A stretch of DNA of 35,843 nt from a virus. The notes under the pieces were generated by a model. That model did not search any database, was not told where the DNA came from, and saw only the letters and a program-made list of their open reading frames with translations. The position numbers and the translations under genes are program-made. Location of the stretch: positions 1-35,843 of IMG/VR virus record IMGVR_UViG_3300042890_002086; one strand, written 5' to 3'. This document shows positions 1 through 6,031 of the stretch, in pieces; the stretch's first letter is position 1; each line of letters starts with the position of its first letter.

Positions 1-127
1 TGCGCAGCCTGCCCATCCTCGCCCTCGAGCGCCCCCTCAACCTCAACCGCGACGAGGAGATGGCACTCCTGGTCGAGGCCATGGACAAGGCCGGCATCCG
101 GCCGACGCTGGTCGTCATCGACACCCT
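1..127. repeat. Left copy of the 127-bp terminal direct repeat (circular overlap)
   Basis: Bases 1-127 are identical to 35717-35843. The repeat lies inside one coding sequence, which reads through it without a break when the ends are merged. An overlap of this size is typical of an assembler closing a circular or circularly permuted molecule at k=127, so it is more likely an assembly overlap than a biological terminal repeat. Confidence 0.9.
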
Positions 128-728
128 GTCCAAGTTCTCCGCCGGCATGGACGAGAACAGCAACCAGGAGGTCGCCGCCTACCTCGCCGCCGTGTCTCGG
201 TTCATCCGCGAGCGATACGACGCCTCCGTCCTGATCGTGGCGCACTCCGGGCACGGCGACGCCGACCGCCCGCGCGGCGCCTCCGCACTCATGGCGAACC
301 CGGACAGCGAGTTCATCGTCAAGCGCGCCGCCCAGCCGAACACCCACGTCGAGGTCACCCGTCAGCGCTTCAAGGACACCGGCGAACTCCCGAACCTCGC
401 GTACGAGGCCGAGGTCATCGACCTGGGCGCGGCCGACCGGTACGGCGAGCGGCTGACCAGCCTCGTCATGCGACAGAGTGTGGCGCAGGGGGAGCGCCCC
501 ATCAGCGCCCAGGCGCCGCAAGGCAAGTCGCAGCGCACCCTCCTATTCGCCCTCCGGGAGCGTCAGAAGCGGTCTGAGACGCCCCTTGTCTGGACCATGC
601 AGGAGCTCCGCCAGATCGGCAAGGAGTGCGGGCTACCCCGCTCTTCTGTCCACGAGGCGGTCGAAAAGCTGGTCATGTCGCCCTTTATGACGGGCACGGT
701 GGGCGGTTCGAGGCTCGCAAATGAGTGA
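1..728 (+). CDS. Bifunctional primase-helicase, C-terminal part (gene continues from window end)
   Basis: This is the 3' part of the gene that starts at 34435; because 1-127 equals 35717-35843, the two pieces join in frame into a 669-residue protein. The part here carries the RecA/RepA-like ATPase core: a Walker B strand (VVIDTLS, Asp468 of the joined protein), a DENS stretch just after it, and the segment VAHSGHG followed by RGASA (519-523), which is typical of RepA-type hexameric helicases. The C-terminal approximately 70 residues look like a winged-helix DNA-binding tail. An in-frame ATG at 60 is internal and should not be taken as the start. The role inferred is unwinding at the phage origin coupled to priming. 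The stop at 726-728 is followed directly by the palindrome array. The ATPase call is firm from motifs; the helicase role is inferred. Confidence 0.85.
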   Translation, partial: RSLPILALERPLNLNRDEEMALLVEAMDKAGIRPTLVVIDTLSKFSAGMDENSNQEVAAYLAAVSRFIRERYDASVLIVAHSGHGDADRPRGASALMANPDSEFIVKRAAQPNTHVEVTRQRFKDTGELPNLAYEAEVIDLGAADRYGERLTSLVMRQSVAQGERPISAQAPQGKSQRTLLFALRERQKRSETPLVWTMQELRQIGKECGLPRSSVHEAVEKLVMSPFMTGTVGGSRLANE

Positions 729-729
729 T

Positions 730-839
730 GTTCGGATTTGTCCGGATTTGTCCAATCCGGACATTTCCGAACGGTCAAATTGTTCGGATATGTCCGGGTG
801 TGCTTAGCACCCGGACATCCGGACAGACCCGGACATTGG
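730..839. repeat. Two nested palindromes built on TCCGGA / GGACAT motifs; operator or origin candidate
   Basis: Two large inverted repeats sit side by side. In the first, GTTCGGA (730-736) and GTCCGGATT (740-748) are mirrored exactly by AATCCGGAC (754-762) and TCCGAAC (766-772), with a 5-nt centre. In the second, ATGTCCGGGTG (790-800) pairs perfectly with CACCCGGACAT (808-818) around a 7-nt loop, flanked by further TTCGGAT and ATCCGGAC elements. One more CCCGGACAT lies at 828-836. No T-run follows either hairpin, so a simple terminator is unlikely. The site lies between the helicase stop and the Shine-Dalgarno of the next gene, which fits an operator for a dimeric regulator or an iteron-type replication site. 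The function is unknown. Confidence 0.75.
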
Positions 840-857
840 TTCAGACACGGAGGAAGC

Positions 858-1061
858 ATGAGGTACAAGACAAGTCCGTTGCGCCGTGTTGCTTTGTCGC
901 AACATAGCGCAGATACGCCACTAGCCCGGCGGATGGTCGAGGGACTGGGACAGGAAGGGTTCCAGGTCGCCAAGACCCTGCAGGCTCACTTCGGCGCCAA
1001 GGTCGTCCACTACCAGGACGCCAAGGGCGAGGTCGGCACCGACCCGAGGTGGCCGGCGTGA
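858..1061 (+). CDS. Small hypothetical protein, 67 aa
   Basis: An unrecognised small protein beginning MRYKTSPLRR. I chose ATG 858 because CGGAGGAAGC lies just before it, a strong Shine-Dalgarno sequence; longer in-frame starts at 738 or 725 would run through the palindrome array and are unlikely. The N-terminus is basic, and the rest has a short helix-prone part (residues 20-45) and a polar tail. No domain, membrane segment or cysteine motif is visible. It is the first gene after the palindrome array and overlaps the next gene by the GTGA pattern, so it probably heads a small operon running into the terminase genes. Being real is supported by the ribosome binding site and the tight coupling only. 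Confidence 0.6.
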   Translation: MRYKTSPLRRVALSQHSADTPLARRMVEGLGQEGFQVAKTLQAHFGAKVVHYQDAKGEVGTDPRWPA

Positions 1062-1351
1062 CCCAGCAGAAGATTGACCTCAACCATACCGGGCCGCTCG
1101 AGTGGATGGACGACGTGTTCTGGGACAAGGTTTCGACCGACGGCCGGTTCTGTATCCGGGGGCAGCGGATCGGCGGCAAGGTCGAGTACGTCGTCTGGCG
1201 CATGGGGGCGAACGGCAAGGTCATCCCGCGATGGATTGGCGTGGCTCCCTCCTTCGCCGAGGCCGTCGAGCTCGCCGAGAACGATCGGGGCGGCAAGGAG
1301 CCGTCCATCAACCTGCTCTGGAAGGTGGCCGATGAACAGAAGCGCCCCTAA
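1058..1351 (+). CDS. Hypothetical protein, 97 aa
   Basis: Unrecognised protein beginning MTQQKIDLNH from GTG 1058, which overlaps the stop of the upstream gene (GTGA) and has GAGGTGG six bases before it. A GTG at 1049 would add three residues and is less well placed. The sequence alternates short beta-strand-like stretches (GRFCIRGQRIGG, VEYVVWRMG) with a helix (SFAEAVELAEN), suggesting a small alpha/beta domain. There are no transmembrane segments. It overlaps the following gene by 20 bases. Position in an early rightward operon with nuclease-like genes hints at a DNA metabolism or host takeover role, but nothing specific can be claimed. Confidence 0.65.
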   Translation: MTQQKIDLNHTGPLEWMDDVFWDKVSTDGRFCIRGQRIGGKVEYVVWRMGANGKVIPRWIGVAPSFAEAVELAENDRGGKEPSINLLWKVADEQKRP

Positions 1352-1715
1352 GCTCTGCCCGGTCTGCCTGGCCGAGAACACCGGCGGGCTTCCTCACCGG
1401 CACCATCGAGAGGGGAACCGGAAGAAGGCGCGCACGGTTGAGCAGATCAGCGAGATGGCGCGACAGAGAATCGAGGCCAACCAGGTGAGGCTCATCGTCG
1501 GCGCCGCGGTCGATGACGCGAGGGAGCCGGACGATTGGGACCCGGGCGCTACGAGAGCGGCCTACCATCGGGCCTACTACGCCAAGAACATCGAGCGTCG
1601 GCGTCAGCAGGCAAGGGATGCGAAACGCGCGCGCGCCATGTTGCGGAACTTGCGCCCCTTGATTGCCGGCCTCTGTCATGCGGTAGACTTGGGGCGACTG
1701 ACCGCGAGGTGGTGA
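1332..1715 (+). CDS. Basic hypothetical protein with Cys/His zinc-binding-like N-terminus, 127 aa
   Basis: Starts at ATG 1332 inside the end of the upstream gene. The N-terminus contains CPVC (residues 9-12) followed by a histidine-rich HRHHR segment, which could bind a metal ion. The second half is strongly basic and helical, with a tyrosine-rich AAYHRAYYAKN segment then many Arg and Lys, as in nucleic-acid-binding tails. The layout resembles small HNH-associated or DNA-binding phage proteins, but no complete HNH motif is visible. Its stop overlaps the start of the nuclease-like gene (TGATG), so translation of the two is probably coupled. Function unknown. Confidence 0.65.
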   Translation: MNRSAPKLCPVCLAENTGGLPHRHHREGNRKKARTVEQISEMARQRIEANQVRLIVGAAVDDAREPDDWDPGATRAAYHRAYYAKNIERRRQQARDAKRARAMLRNLRPLIAGLCHAVDLGRLTARW

Positions 1716-2038
1716 TGGGCAAGCGACAGAGACAACGAGGCGCCGAGACCGAGCGAGAGGTATGCAAGATCATCACCGACTCGACGGGGTGGCAGACCAA
1801 TCGAATCTTGGGCCAGGCCAGAGACGGCGGGGCTGATATCCGGCTCGCTCGGTGGGTGCTCGAGGTCAAGCGCAGGAAGTCCATCGCGGTCTACGAGTGG
1901 GTCGACCAGGCCACCGCTGCGTGTGCGCCCTACGAGATCCCGGCGGTCGTGTGCCGAGGCGACAAGCGCGAGTTCTTGGTCATCCAGCGCCTCGACGATT
2001 GGCTGAACCTGGTCAAGCCGCAGCTGCCCGAACGATGA
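1715..2038 (+). CDS. PD-(D/E)XK-type nuclease, Holliday-junction-resolvase-like, 107 aa
   Basis: A small protein with the order of residues expected of a restriction-endonuclease fold: an acidic helix (AETERE, residues 10-15), then Asp41 in GGADIRL, then Glu50-Val-Lys52 in the strand VLEVKRR, followed by a helix with a Gln66 in YEWVDQA. Phage and archaeal resolvases of this fold cut branched DNA, which would resolve recombination intermediates or debranch DNA before packaging. The length is usual for such a minimal nuclease. ATG 1715 overlaps the upstream stop; a longer reading frame from 1535 shadows the upstream gene. The fold is supported by motifs; the branched-DNA substrate is inferred. 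A Mrr-like or other PDDEXK nuclease is the main alternative. Confidence 0.6.
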   Translation: MGKRQRQRGAETEREVCKIITDSTGWQTNRILGQARDGGADIRLARWVLEVKRRKSIAVYEWVDQATAACAPYEIPAVVCRGDKREFLVIQRLDDWLNLVKPQLPER

Positions 2039-2328
2039 AGTGCCCGAAGTGCTCCAAGCCTAGCGAGGTCGTGAAGGTCTACCAGTTCCCGACCGAGGCG
2101 AGGAGAAGGCGGGAGTGCCTGACCTGCGGCCATCGGTTCACGACGGCTGAGAAGCTATGGCGACGGATCTATGCTGAGGAGGTCAAGCATCGGCCTGCGC
2201 CTCGAACTGGCAGACAGGAGCGAGCGGAACCCATGAAGCGGCGCTGGTCGAACTTCGACGTGGTGCCGGTGGACGGGTATGACATGGACTACGAAGACGT
2301 TAGCACCTATGTGCATGTGAGCGACTAA
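2035..2328 (+). CDS. NrdR-like zinc-ribbon protein, 97 aa
   Basis: The N-terminal 42 residues contain a zinc ribbon, CPKC (3-6) and CLTCGHRFTT, with an intervening basic RRRREC segment. This closely resembles the zinc ribbon that opens the ribonucleotide reductase repressor NrdR. The ATP-cone domain that follows in NrdR is absent; instead there is a basic linker and an acidic C-terminus (DYEDVSTY). The protein may bind DNA or act as a regulator or adaptor, possibly linked to nucleotide metabolism, but a repressor role is not shown. ATG 2035 overlaps the nuclease stop, and its own stop overlaps the small terminase start (TAATG), so all are in one transcript. Confidence 0.6.
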   Translation: MKCPKCSKPSEVVKVYQFPTEARRRRECLTCGHRFTTAEKLWRRIYAEEVKHRPAPRTGRQERAEPMKRRWSNFDVVPVDGYDMDYEDVSTYVHVSD

Positions 2329-2828
2329 TGGCAGGGACACCACGAAAGCGAGAGCGCCGCGAGAAGGCGCACCAGATCATCAGCTCGCCGGACTTCTGGG
2401 AGCAGCTCTGGATTCACCTTGCAGATGGGCACTCACTTCGGTCTTTCATCAGCGGCAGCGAGGTTCCGTTCGCCATCCTCTGGGGAAAGATGCAGTCCGA
2501 CCCGGCCTTGATGGAGCGTTACGAGATCGTCCGCAACGCGCGCGCCCTGCTGAACGCCGAGCGAATCGAGGCTCTGGCCGAGAAGGTCGAGCAGGAGCAG
2601 ATGGACCCGAACGCCGCCAAGGTTGCGATGGGGGCGAGGCAATGGCTGGCCGAGCGGATGGACCCGAGGCGCTGGGGGAACAAGATCCAGAGCGACGTGC
2701 GCATCACCGACACGACTGCGCTGCACCTTGCGGCGGTGCGCGACCTGATGCGGACGGTGAGCGTGCAGGAACCCGAAAAGCTGACGTCGGACGGGTCGTC
2801 CGACGGTCTGCCTGCGCGCGATTCTTAA
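2328..2828 (+). CDS. terS: Terminase small subunit, 166 aa
   Basis: Helical protein with a basic N-terminus, a predicted DNA-binding helical part (residues 15-60) and a characteristic C-terminal half in which a long helix (ERIEALAEKVEQEQ) precedes ARQWLAERMDPRRWGNK, a pattern common in small terminases of podoviruses. Small terminases recognise the packaging site and load the large subunit on DNA. The large subunit gene follows 374 bases downstream rather than overlapping, and the gap holds DnaA boxes and a dif-like site, which is unusual. The start ATG 2328 overlaps the upstream stop. Assignment is by sequence pattern and gene position. Confidence 0.75.
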   Translation: MAGTPRKRERREKAHQIISSPDFWEQLWIHLADGHSLRSFISGSEVPFAILWGKMQSDPALMERYEIVRNARALLNAERIEALAEKVEQEQMDPNAAKVAMGARQWLAERMDPRRWGNKIQSDVRITDTTALHLAAVRDLMRTVSVQEPEKLTSDGSSDGLPARDS

Positions 2829-2836
2829 GACCGGCC

Positions 2837-2879
2837 TGTGGATAACTCTGTGGATAACCTGTGGATAACCTGTGGATAA
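2837..2879. promoter_or_regulatory. Four tandem perfect DnaA boxes; candidate replication origin
   Basis: TGTGGATAA, the complement of the classical DnaA box TTATCCACA, occurs at 2837-2845, 2849-2857, 2860-2868 and 2871-2879. All four are exact, point the same way and are spaced 12, 11 and 11 bases apart, about one helical turn. The run follows the small terminase stop by 8 bases. Such a cluster should bind host DnaA cooperatively; together with the AT-richer stretch near 2976-2998 it is the best origin candidate in the genome, although DnaA titration or a maintenance role is possible. Confidence 0.8.
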
Positions 2880-2934
2880 CTCACGGCCTGGCGATCAGCA
2901 CGCGCTCGGGCGCAGATGCGCAAGCGCACGCACG

Positions 2935-3079
2935 GCGCAAGTGCTTGATTCGCAAGGGGTTGCGGCGCGTAGTGCGTATAACACCCATTATGTTAAATCG
3001 GGGCGATTGTGACCGCCCTGCGGACAGACTCCCCCCTTCGACGACGGGGCGCGCGTAAGTGCTTGATTCGCAACGGGTT
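2935..3079. repeat. 27-bp direct repeat bracketing the dif-like site
   Basis: Copies at 2935-2961 and 3053-3079 share 25 of 27 bases, including an exact 17-mer (AAGTGCTTGATTCGCAA) at 2939-2955 and 3057-3073. They lie 118 bases apart on the same strand, with the dif-like site between them, 10 bases from the left copy. This placement suggests binding sites for accessory proteins or a replication protein; a recombination scar is an alternative. Confidence 0.7.
2971..2998. promoter_or_regulatory. dif-like XerC/XerD recombination site (candidate attP)
   Basis: The site has 11-6-11 architecture. The right arm TTATGTTAAAT (2988-2998) is identical to the XerD-binding arm of E. coli dif. The left arm AGTGCGTATAA (2971-2981) matches the E. 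coli XerC arm GGTGCGCATAA at 9 of 11 positions. The six-base centre is CACCCA (2982-2987), unlike the TGTATA of E. coli. It is the only such site I found. Because no integrase is encoded, the site could allow host XerC/XerD to integrate the phage at chromosomal dif or to resolve circular multimers, as in filamentous phages and ColE1-type plasmids respectively. Confidence 0.8.
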
Positions 3080-3081
3080 CC

Positions 3082-3172
3082 CGCATCTGTTGCGCCGCCG
3101 CCACTTGTTGCGTCGGCGCCACTTGTTGCGCCCCCGCAACACCCCCCCCGGCGGGTGGCCCCCGGCGGGGGG
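3082..3172. repeat. 18-bp iteron-like repeats and GC hairpins upstream of terL
   Basis: GCCACTTGTTGCG occurs at 3100-3112 and 3118-3130, with a degenerate third copy at 3082-3094, giving an 18-bp period. TGTTGCG (3124-3130) and CGCAACA (3135-3141) form a perfect 7-bp hairpin with a CCCC loop. A run of eight C (3142-3149) then faces six G (3167-3172) in a second GC hairpin. No promoter is obvious before the terL start. Candidate roles are a packaging site, replication iterons or a transcript-stability element. Confidence 0.6.
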
Positions 3173-3202
3173 TCGGCGTTTGCGTAACCCCACACGGACC
3201 GT

Positions 3203-4609
3203 ATGAAAAATTCTGAGAACCCGTACTTCGCCTTCGTCAAGCGCTACCACGCCGCCCCTGTGGCCTTCGTGGAGGAGGTCCTAGGCGTAACCCCCGACCC
3301 GTGGCAGCGTCGCCTCCTAGAGCTTCTGGCGGCCGGTGAGCGCAAGATCAGCGTCCGCTCCGGCCACGGCACCGGCAAGTCCACCGTGGCCTCGTGGGCC
3401 ATGCTCTGGTTCATGCTCACCCGCGTGCCGGTGAAAGTGGTCGTCACGGCCCCCACGGCCTCGCAGCTCTTCGACGCCCTCTTCGGCGAGTGTCGTCGCT
3501 GGGCCAAGCTCCTGCCGCCGGCGGTGGCCGAGCTGCTTGAGATCAAGTCCGACCGCATCGAGCTGAAGGCGAGCCCGGAGGAGGCCTTCATCTCGGCGCG
3601 CACCAGCCGCGCGGAGCAGCCGGACGCCCTGCAGGGCATCCACGCCGAGTATGTGCTGCTGGTGGTGGACGAGGCCCCGGGCGTGAGCGAGGCCGTGTTC
3701 GAGTCTGCGGGCGGCTCGATGTCCGGCCACAACGCCACGACGCTGCTCTTGGGCAACCCCACCCGGACGCAGGGGTACTTCTACGACACCTTCCACCGCC
3801 TGTCTGGCGAGTGGAAGAACCTGCACGTGAGCTGCCTCGATTCGCCCCGGGTGTCGGAGGATTACGTCGCCGAGATGTCGAGCCGGTACGGGGAGGGCAG
3901 CAACGCCTACCGGGTGCGCGTGCTGGGCGAGTTCCCGGTGGCGGACGACGACACCCTGATCGGGCTTGAGCTCGCCCAGTCGGCGGTGGACCGTGACGTG
4001 GTGCAGAACCCGGGCGCGCCGGTGCTCTGGGGGCTGGACGTGGCGCGCTTCGGCGCGGACTCCTCGGCGCTCTGTAAGCGCCAGGCGAACGTGGTCGTGG
4101 CGCCGGTGAAGACCTGGAAGGGCCTCGACCTGATGGCGCTGACGGGCGCGGTGATGCACGAGTGGGAGAGCACCGACCACCGGGACCGCCCGGTCGAGAT
4201 TCTAGTGGACAGCATCGGCCTTGGCGCGGGCGTGGTGGACCGGCTGCGGGAGCTGAAGCTGCCGGCGCGCGGGATCAACGTCGGCGAGTCGCCGGCCTTC
4301 AAGGGCCAGTACATGAACCTGCGCGCGGAGCTCTGGGGCAAGGCGAAGGCATGGCTCGAGGCGCGCGACTGCAAGCTGCCGCGCGACGAGCGGCTGGTGA
4401 ATGAGCTATCCTCGCCGCGCTATTCGTTCATGTCGAACGGTAAGCTGCGCCTCGAGGGCAAGGACGACATGAAGCGCCGTGGCCTTGCGTCGCCCGACGT
4501 GGCGGATGCGTTCGTGCTGACCTTTGCGTCTGAGGCGGCGACGGGCGGCGGCGTGTACGCGCCGACCTGGCAGAAGGCGATGAAGCGGCAGATCCGGGGG
4601 GTGGTATGA
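3203..4609 (+). CDS. terL: Terminase large subunit (packaging ATPase and nuclease), 468 aa
   Basis: The packaging motor that pumps DNA through the portal and cuts it. The ATPase domain has Walker A SGHGTGKST (residues 53-61), Walker B VLLVVDEAP (151-159, Asp156-Glu157) and a coupling motif LLLGNPT (181-187). The C-terminal RNase H-like nuclease domain shows acidic residues in GLDVARFGAD (Asp279), ILVDSIG (Asp336) and SPDVADAF (Asp430 or Asp433). Length is normal for the family. ATG 3203 has no clear Shine-Dalgarno sequence. It follows the noncoding ori/dif-like locus and overlaps the methyltransferase start by ATGA, so the glycan cassette is cotranscribed. Confidence 0.95.
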   Translation: MKNSENPYFAFVKRYHAAPVAFVEEVLGVTPDPWQRRLLELLAAGERKISVRSGHGTGKSTVASWAMLWFMLTRVPVKVVVTAPTASQLFDALFGECRRWAKLLPPAVAELLEIKSDRIELKASPEEAFISARTSRAEQPDALQGIHAEYVLLVVDEAPGVSEAVFESAGGSMSGHNATTLLLGNPTRTQGYFYDTFHRLSGEWKNLHVSCLDSPRVSEDYVAEMSSRYGEGSNAYRVRVLGEFPVADDDTLIGLELAQSAVDRDVVQNPGAPVLWGLDVARFGADSSALCKRQANVVVAPVKTWKGLDLMALTGAVMHEWESTDHRDRPVEILVDSIGLGAGVVDRLRELKLPARGINVGESPAFKGQYMNLRAELWGKAKAWLEARDCKLPRDERLVNELSSPRYSFMSNGKLRLEGKDDMKRRGLASPDVADAFVLTFASEAATGGGVYAPTWQKAMKRQIRGVV

Positions 4610-5277
4610 ACTGGCGGGATTTCTTTTTGGTGGACCCGTACTCGGGCGCGAAGATAGTCGAGCACGACCTGCAGGGCTGGGGGTCGGACGACCCGATGTT
4701 CGAGCAGGTCTTGGCGGCGGTGCGCCCCACGACCATCATCGAGGTGGGCTCGTGGAAGGGCCGCTCGGCGGCTAACATGATGGCGATCTGCAAGCGCCTC
4801 GGGCTCGACGCGCGGTTGCTGTGCATCGACACGTGGTTGGGGTCGCATGAGAACTATGCGCGGCACGATGGGGACAATCGGTGGCTGCACGAGGCGCTGC
4901 GGCTTGAGGCGGGCTACCCGCGGCTGCACGAGTTGTTCCTGTCGAACATGATGCACTTGGGGTTGACGGAGCGCGTGACCCCCCTCCCCCTGCCGGCGAC
5001 GATCGCGGCGCGGGTGGTGGCTGAAAAAAACGTCGTGGCGGACGTGATCTACATCGACGGCTCGCACGACTATGAGGATTGCAAGGCTGACCTTGCGAAT
5101 TACTGGCCGCTGTTGCGGCAGGGTGGGATTCTGTTCGGGGACGACTATCAGGCGTGGCCCGGCGTGACGCGCGCGGTGGATGAGTTCTGCGACGCGCACT
5201 TCCTGCACCGCTCTGTCGTGCGCCGCTCGGGCAAATTTGCCTTCGGCAAGGACCGCGGCGTGGAGGGAATCGCGTGA
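4606..5277 (+). CDS. Class I SAM-dependent methyltransferase, 223 aa
   Basis: A Rossmann-fold methyltransferase of the Methyltransf_24 type. The SAM-binding motif I is EVGSWKGRSA (residues 46-55), an acidic residue ends strand two (LCIDTW), and IYIDGSHDYE (148-157) followed by GILFGDDY is the signature of this group, often found in polysaccharide and LPS clusters. No DPPY-type motif is present, so it is not a typical adenine DNA methylase. Next to a GT25-like enzyme and a beta-propeller protein, it most likely methylates a sugar or a small acceptor. It sits between terL and portal, overlapping terL by ATGA, as inserted cargo would. Substrate is unknown. Confidence 0.75.
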   Translation: MNWRDFFLVDPYSGAKIVEHDLQGWGSDDPMFEQVLAAVRPTTIIEVGSWKGRSAANMMAICKRLGLDARLLCIDTWLGSHENYARHDGDNRWLHEALRLEAGYPRLHELFLSNMMHLGLTERVTPLPLPATIAARVVAEKNVVADVIYIDGSHDYEDCKADLANYWPLLRQGGILFGDDYQAWPGVTRAVDEFCDAHFLHRSVVRRSGKFAFGKDRGVEGIA

Positions 5278-5882
5278 AGTACTACTGCATCACGCTCTCC
5301 GAGACCCCGGAGCGCACCGAGCACGCCCGCGCGCAGGCCGCGAAGGCCGGCATCGAGTTGGATTTCATCTACGGCATCTTCGGCAAGTCGATGCAGGTGA
5401 AGTCCGAGATCCCGATGCACTCGGATTATTTCGTGACGCGCGGCGCGACGTGTCTGGTCTTGTCGTGGCACATCGCGTGGCAGATTGCGTGGCGCGAGGG
5501 GCACGAGGAGTTCGTGATCTTCGAGGATGACTTCATCCTGCCGGATAACTTTGTCGAGCGCTGGGCGCAGATACGCGCCGAGGTGCCCGAGTGGTGCGAC
5601 CTGGTGTACTTGAACTCGTGCTGCACGGACCAGAAGCCGGCGAAGAAGGAGTCGGCGAGCCTGTGGGAGATCAAGTACCCGCTGTGTACGGCCGCGGTCT
5701 GGCACCGCCGGCGCGCGATCCCGACGCTGCAGATGTACACCAAGCCCGCGAACACGCCCGTGGACATCCTGCTCGAGTGGTACGCGCTGCCGCACCTGCG
5801 GGTGTTGACGGCGGTCCCGCCATTGGTCTCTCAGGCAACGCAGGACCTTGCGGTGCCGATGCCATCGACCATCCACATGTGA
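5274..5882 (+). CDS. Glycosyltransferase family 25-like protein, 202 aa
   Basis: Resembles the GT25 (LPS biosynthesis) family: an N-terminal strand YCITLSETPERTE, a segment with TCLVLSWHIAWQIAW in the position of the family's conserved Ser-His region, and the metal and sugar-nucleotide binding motif FVIFEDDFIL with Glu84-Asp85-Asp86. The C-terminal half (AAVWHRR, PVDILLEWYA) also follows the family pattern. GT25 enzymes usually add galactose or glucose to LPS or protein. The GTG start overlaps the methyltransferase stop (GTGA). In the phage it may modify host surface glycan to exclude rival phages or decorate a virion protein. The transferase class is likely; donor and acceptor are unknown. 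Confidence 0.7.
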   Translation: MKYYCITLSETPERTEHARAQAAKAGIELDFIYGIFGKSMQVKSEIPMHSDYFVTRGATCLVLSWHIAWQIAWREGHEEFVIFEDDFILPDNFVERWAQIRAEVPEWCDLVYLNSCCTDQKPAKKESASLWEIKYPLCTAAVWHRRRAIPTLQMYTKPANTPVDILLEWYALPHLRVLTAVPPLVSQATQDLAVPMPSTIHM

Positions 5883-5893
5883 GGTACCCGTGA

Positions 5894-6031
5894 ATGCTAA
5901 AGCCAAGCGACGTGGCGCGGTTCCAGCGCCGGCTCGACAAGAAGGGCCCCGAGAAGCCGCAGCCCCCGGAGCCGCCGAAGGGTGGCGGGAAGGGTGCGCC
6001 GCCTCCGCCCTCCGGGAAGAAGGTAGCCTAG
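5894..6031 (+). CDS. Short Lys/Pro-rich protein, 45 aa
   Basis: A short open frame from ATG 5894 with GAGG nine bases upstream. It begins MLKPSDVARFQRRLDKKG, a short amphipathic helix, and continues with a proline- and glycine-rich tail (PQPPEPPKGGGKGAPPPP) ending in GKKVA. I preferred this frame over extending the downstream propeller gene back to GTG 5890, because the sequence looks like a typical small phage protein with a charged helix and disordered tail, and the alternative translation is featureless Ala/Arg-rich sequence. Function is unknown; it may be a small structural or accessory protein. Confidence 0.5.
   Translation: MLKPSDVARFQRRLDKKGPEKPQPPEPPKGGGKGAPPPPSGKKVA

Noticed and set aside
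738-860. Upstream extensions (738 or 725) of the small gene at 858
   Set aside because: They would translate the palindrome array, and ATG 858 has a far better ribosome site.
2861-3058. A 65-aa frame across the DnaA boxes and dif-like site
   Set aside because: It begins inside a DnaA box, has no ribosome site and its sequence is featureless; the region is better explained as noncoding.
4606-5277. Methyltransferase as a DNA modification enzyme
   Set aside because: No DPPY, PCQ or other DNA methylase motif; the GSHDYE pattern is of the Methyltransf_24 type common in glycan clusters.
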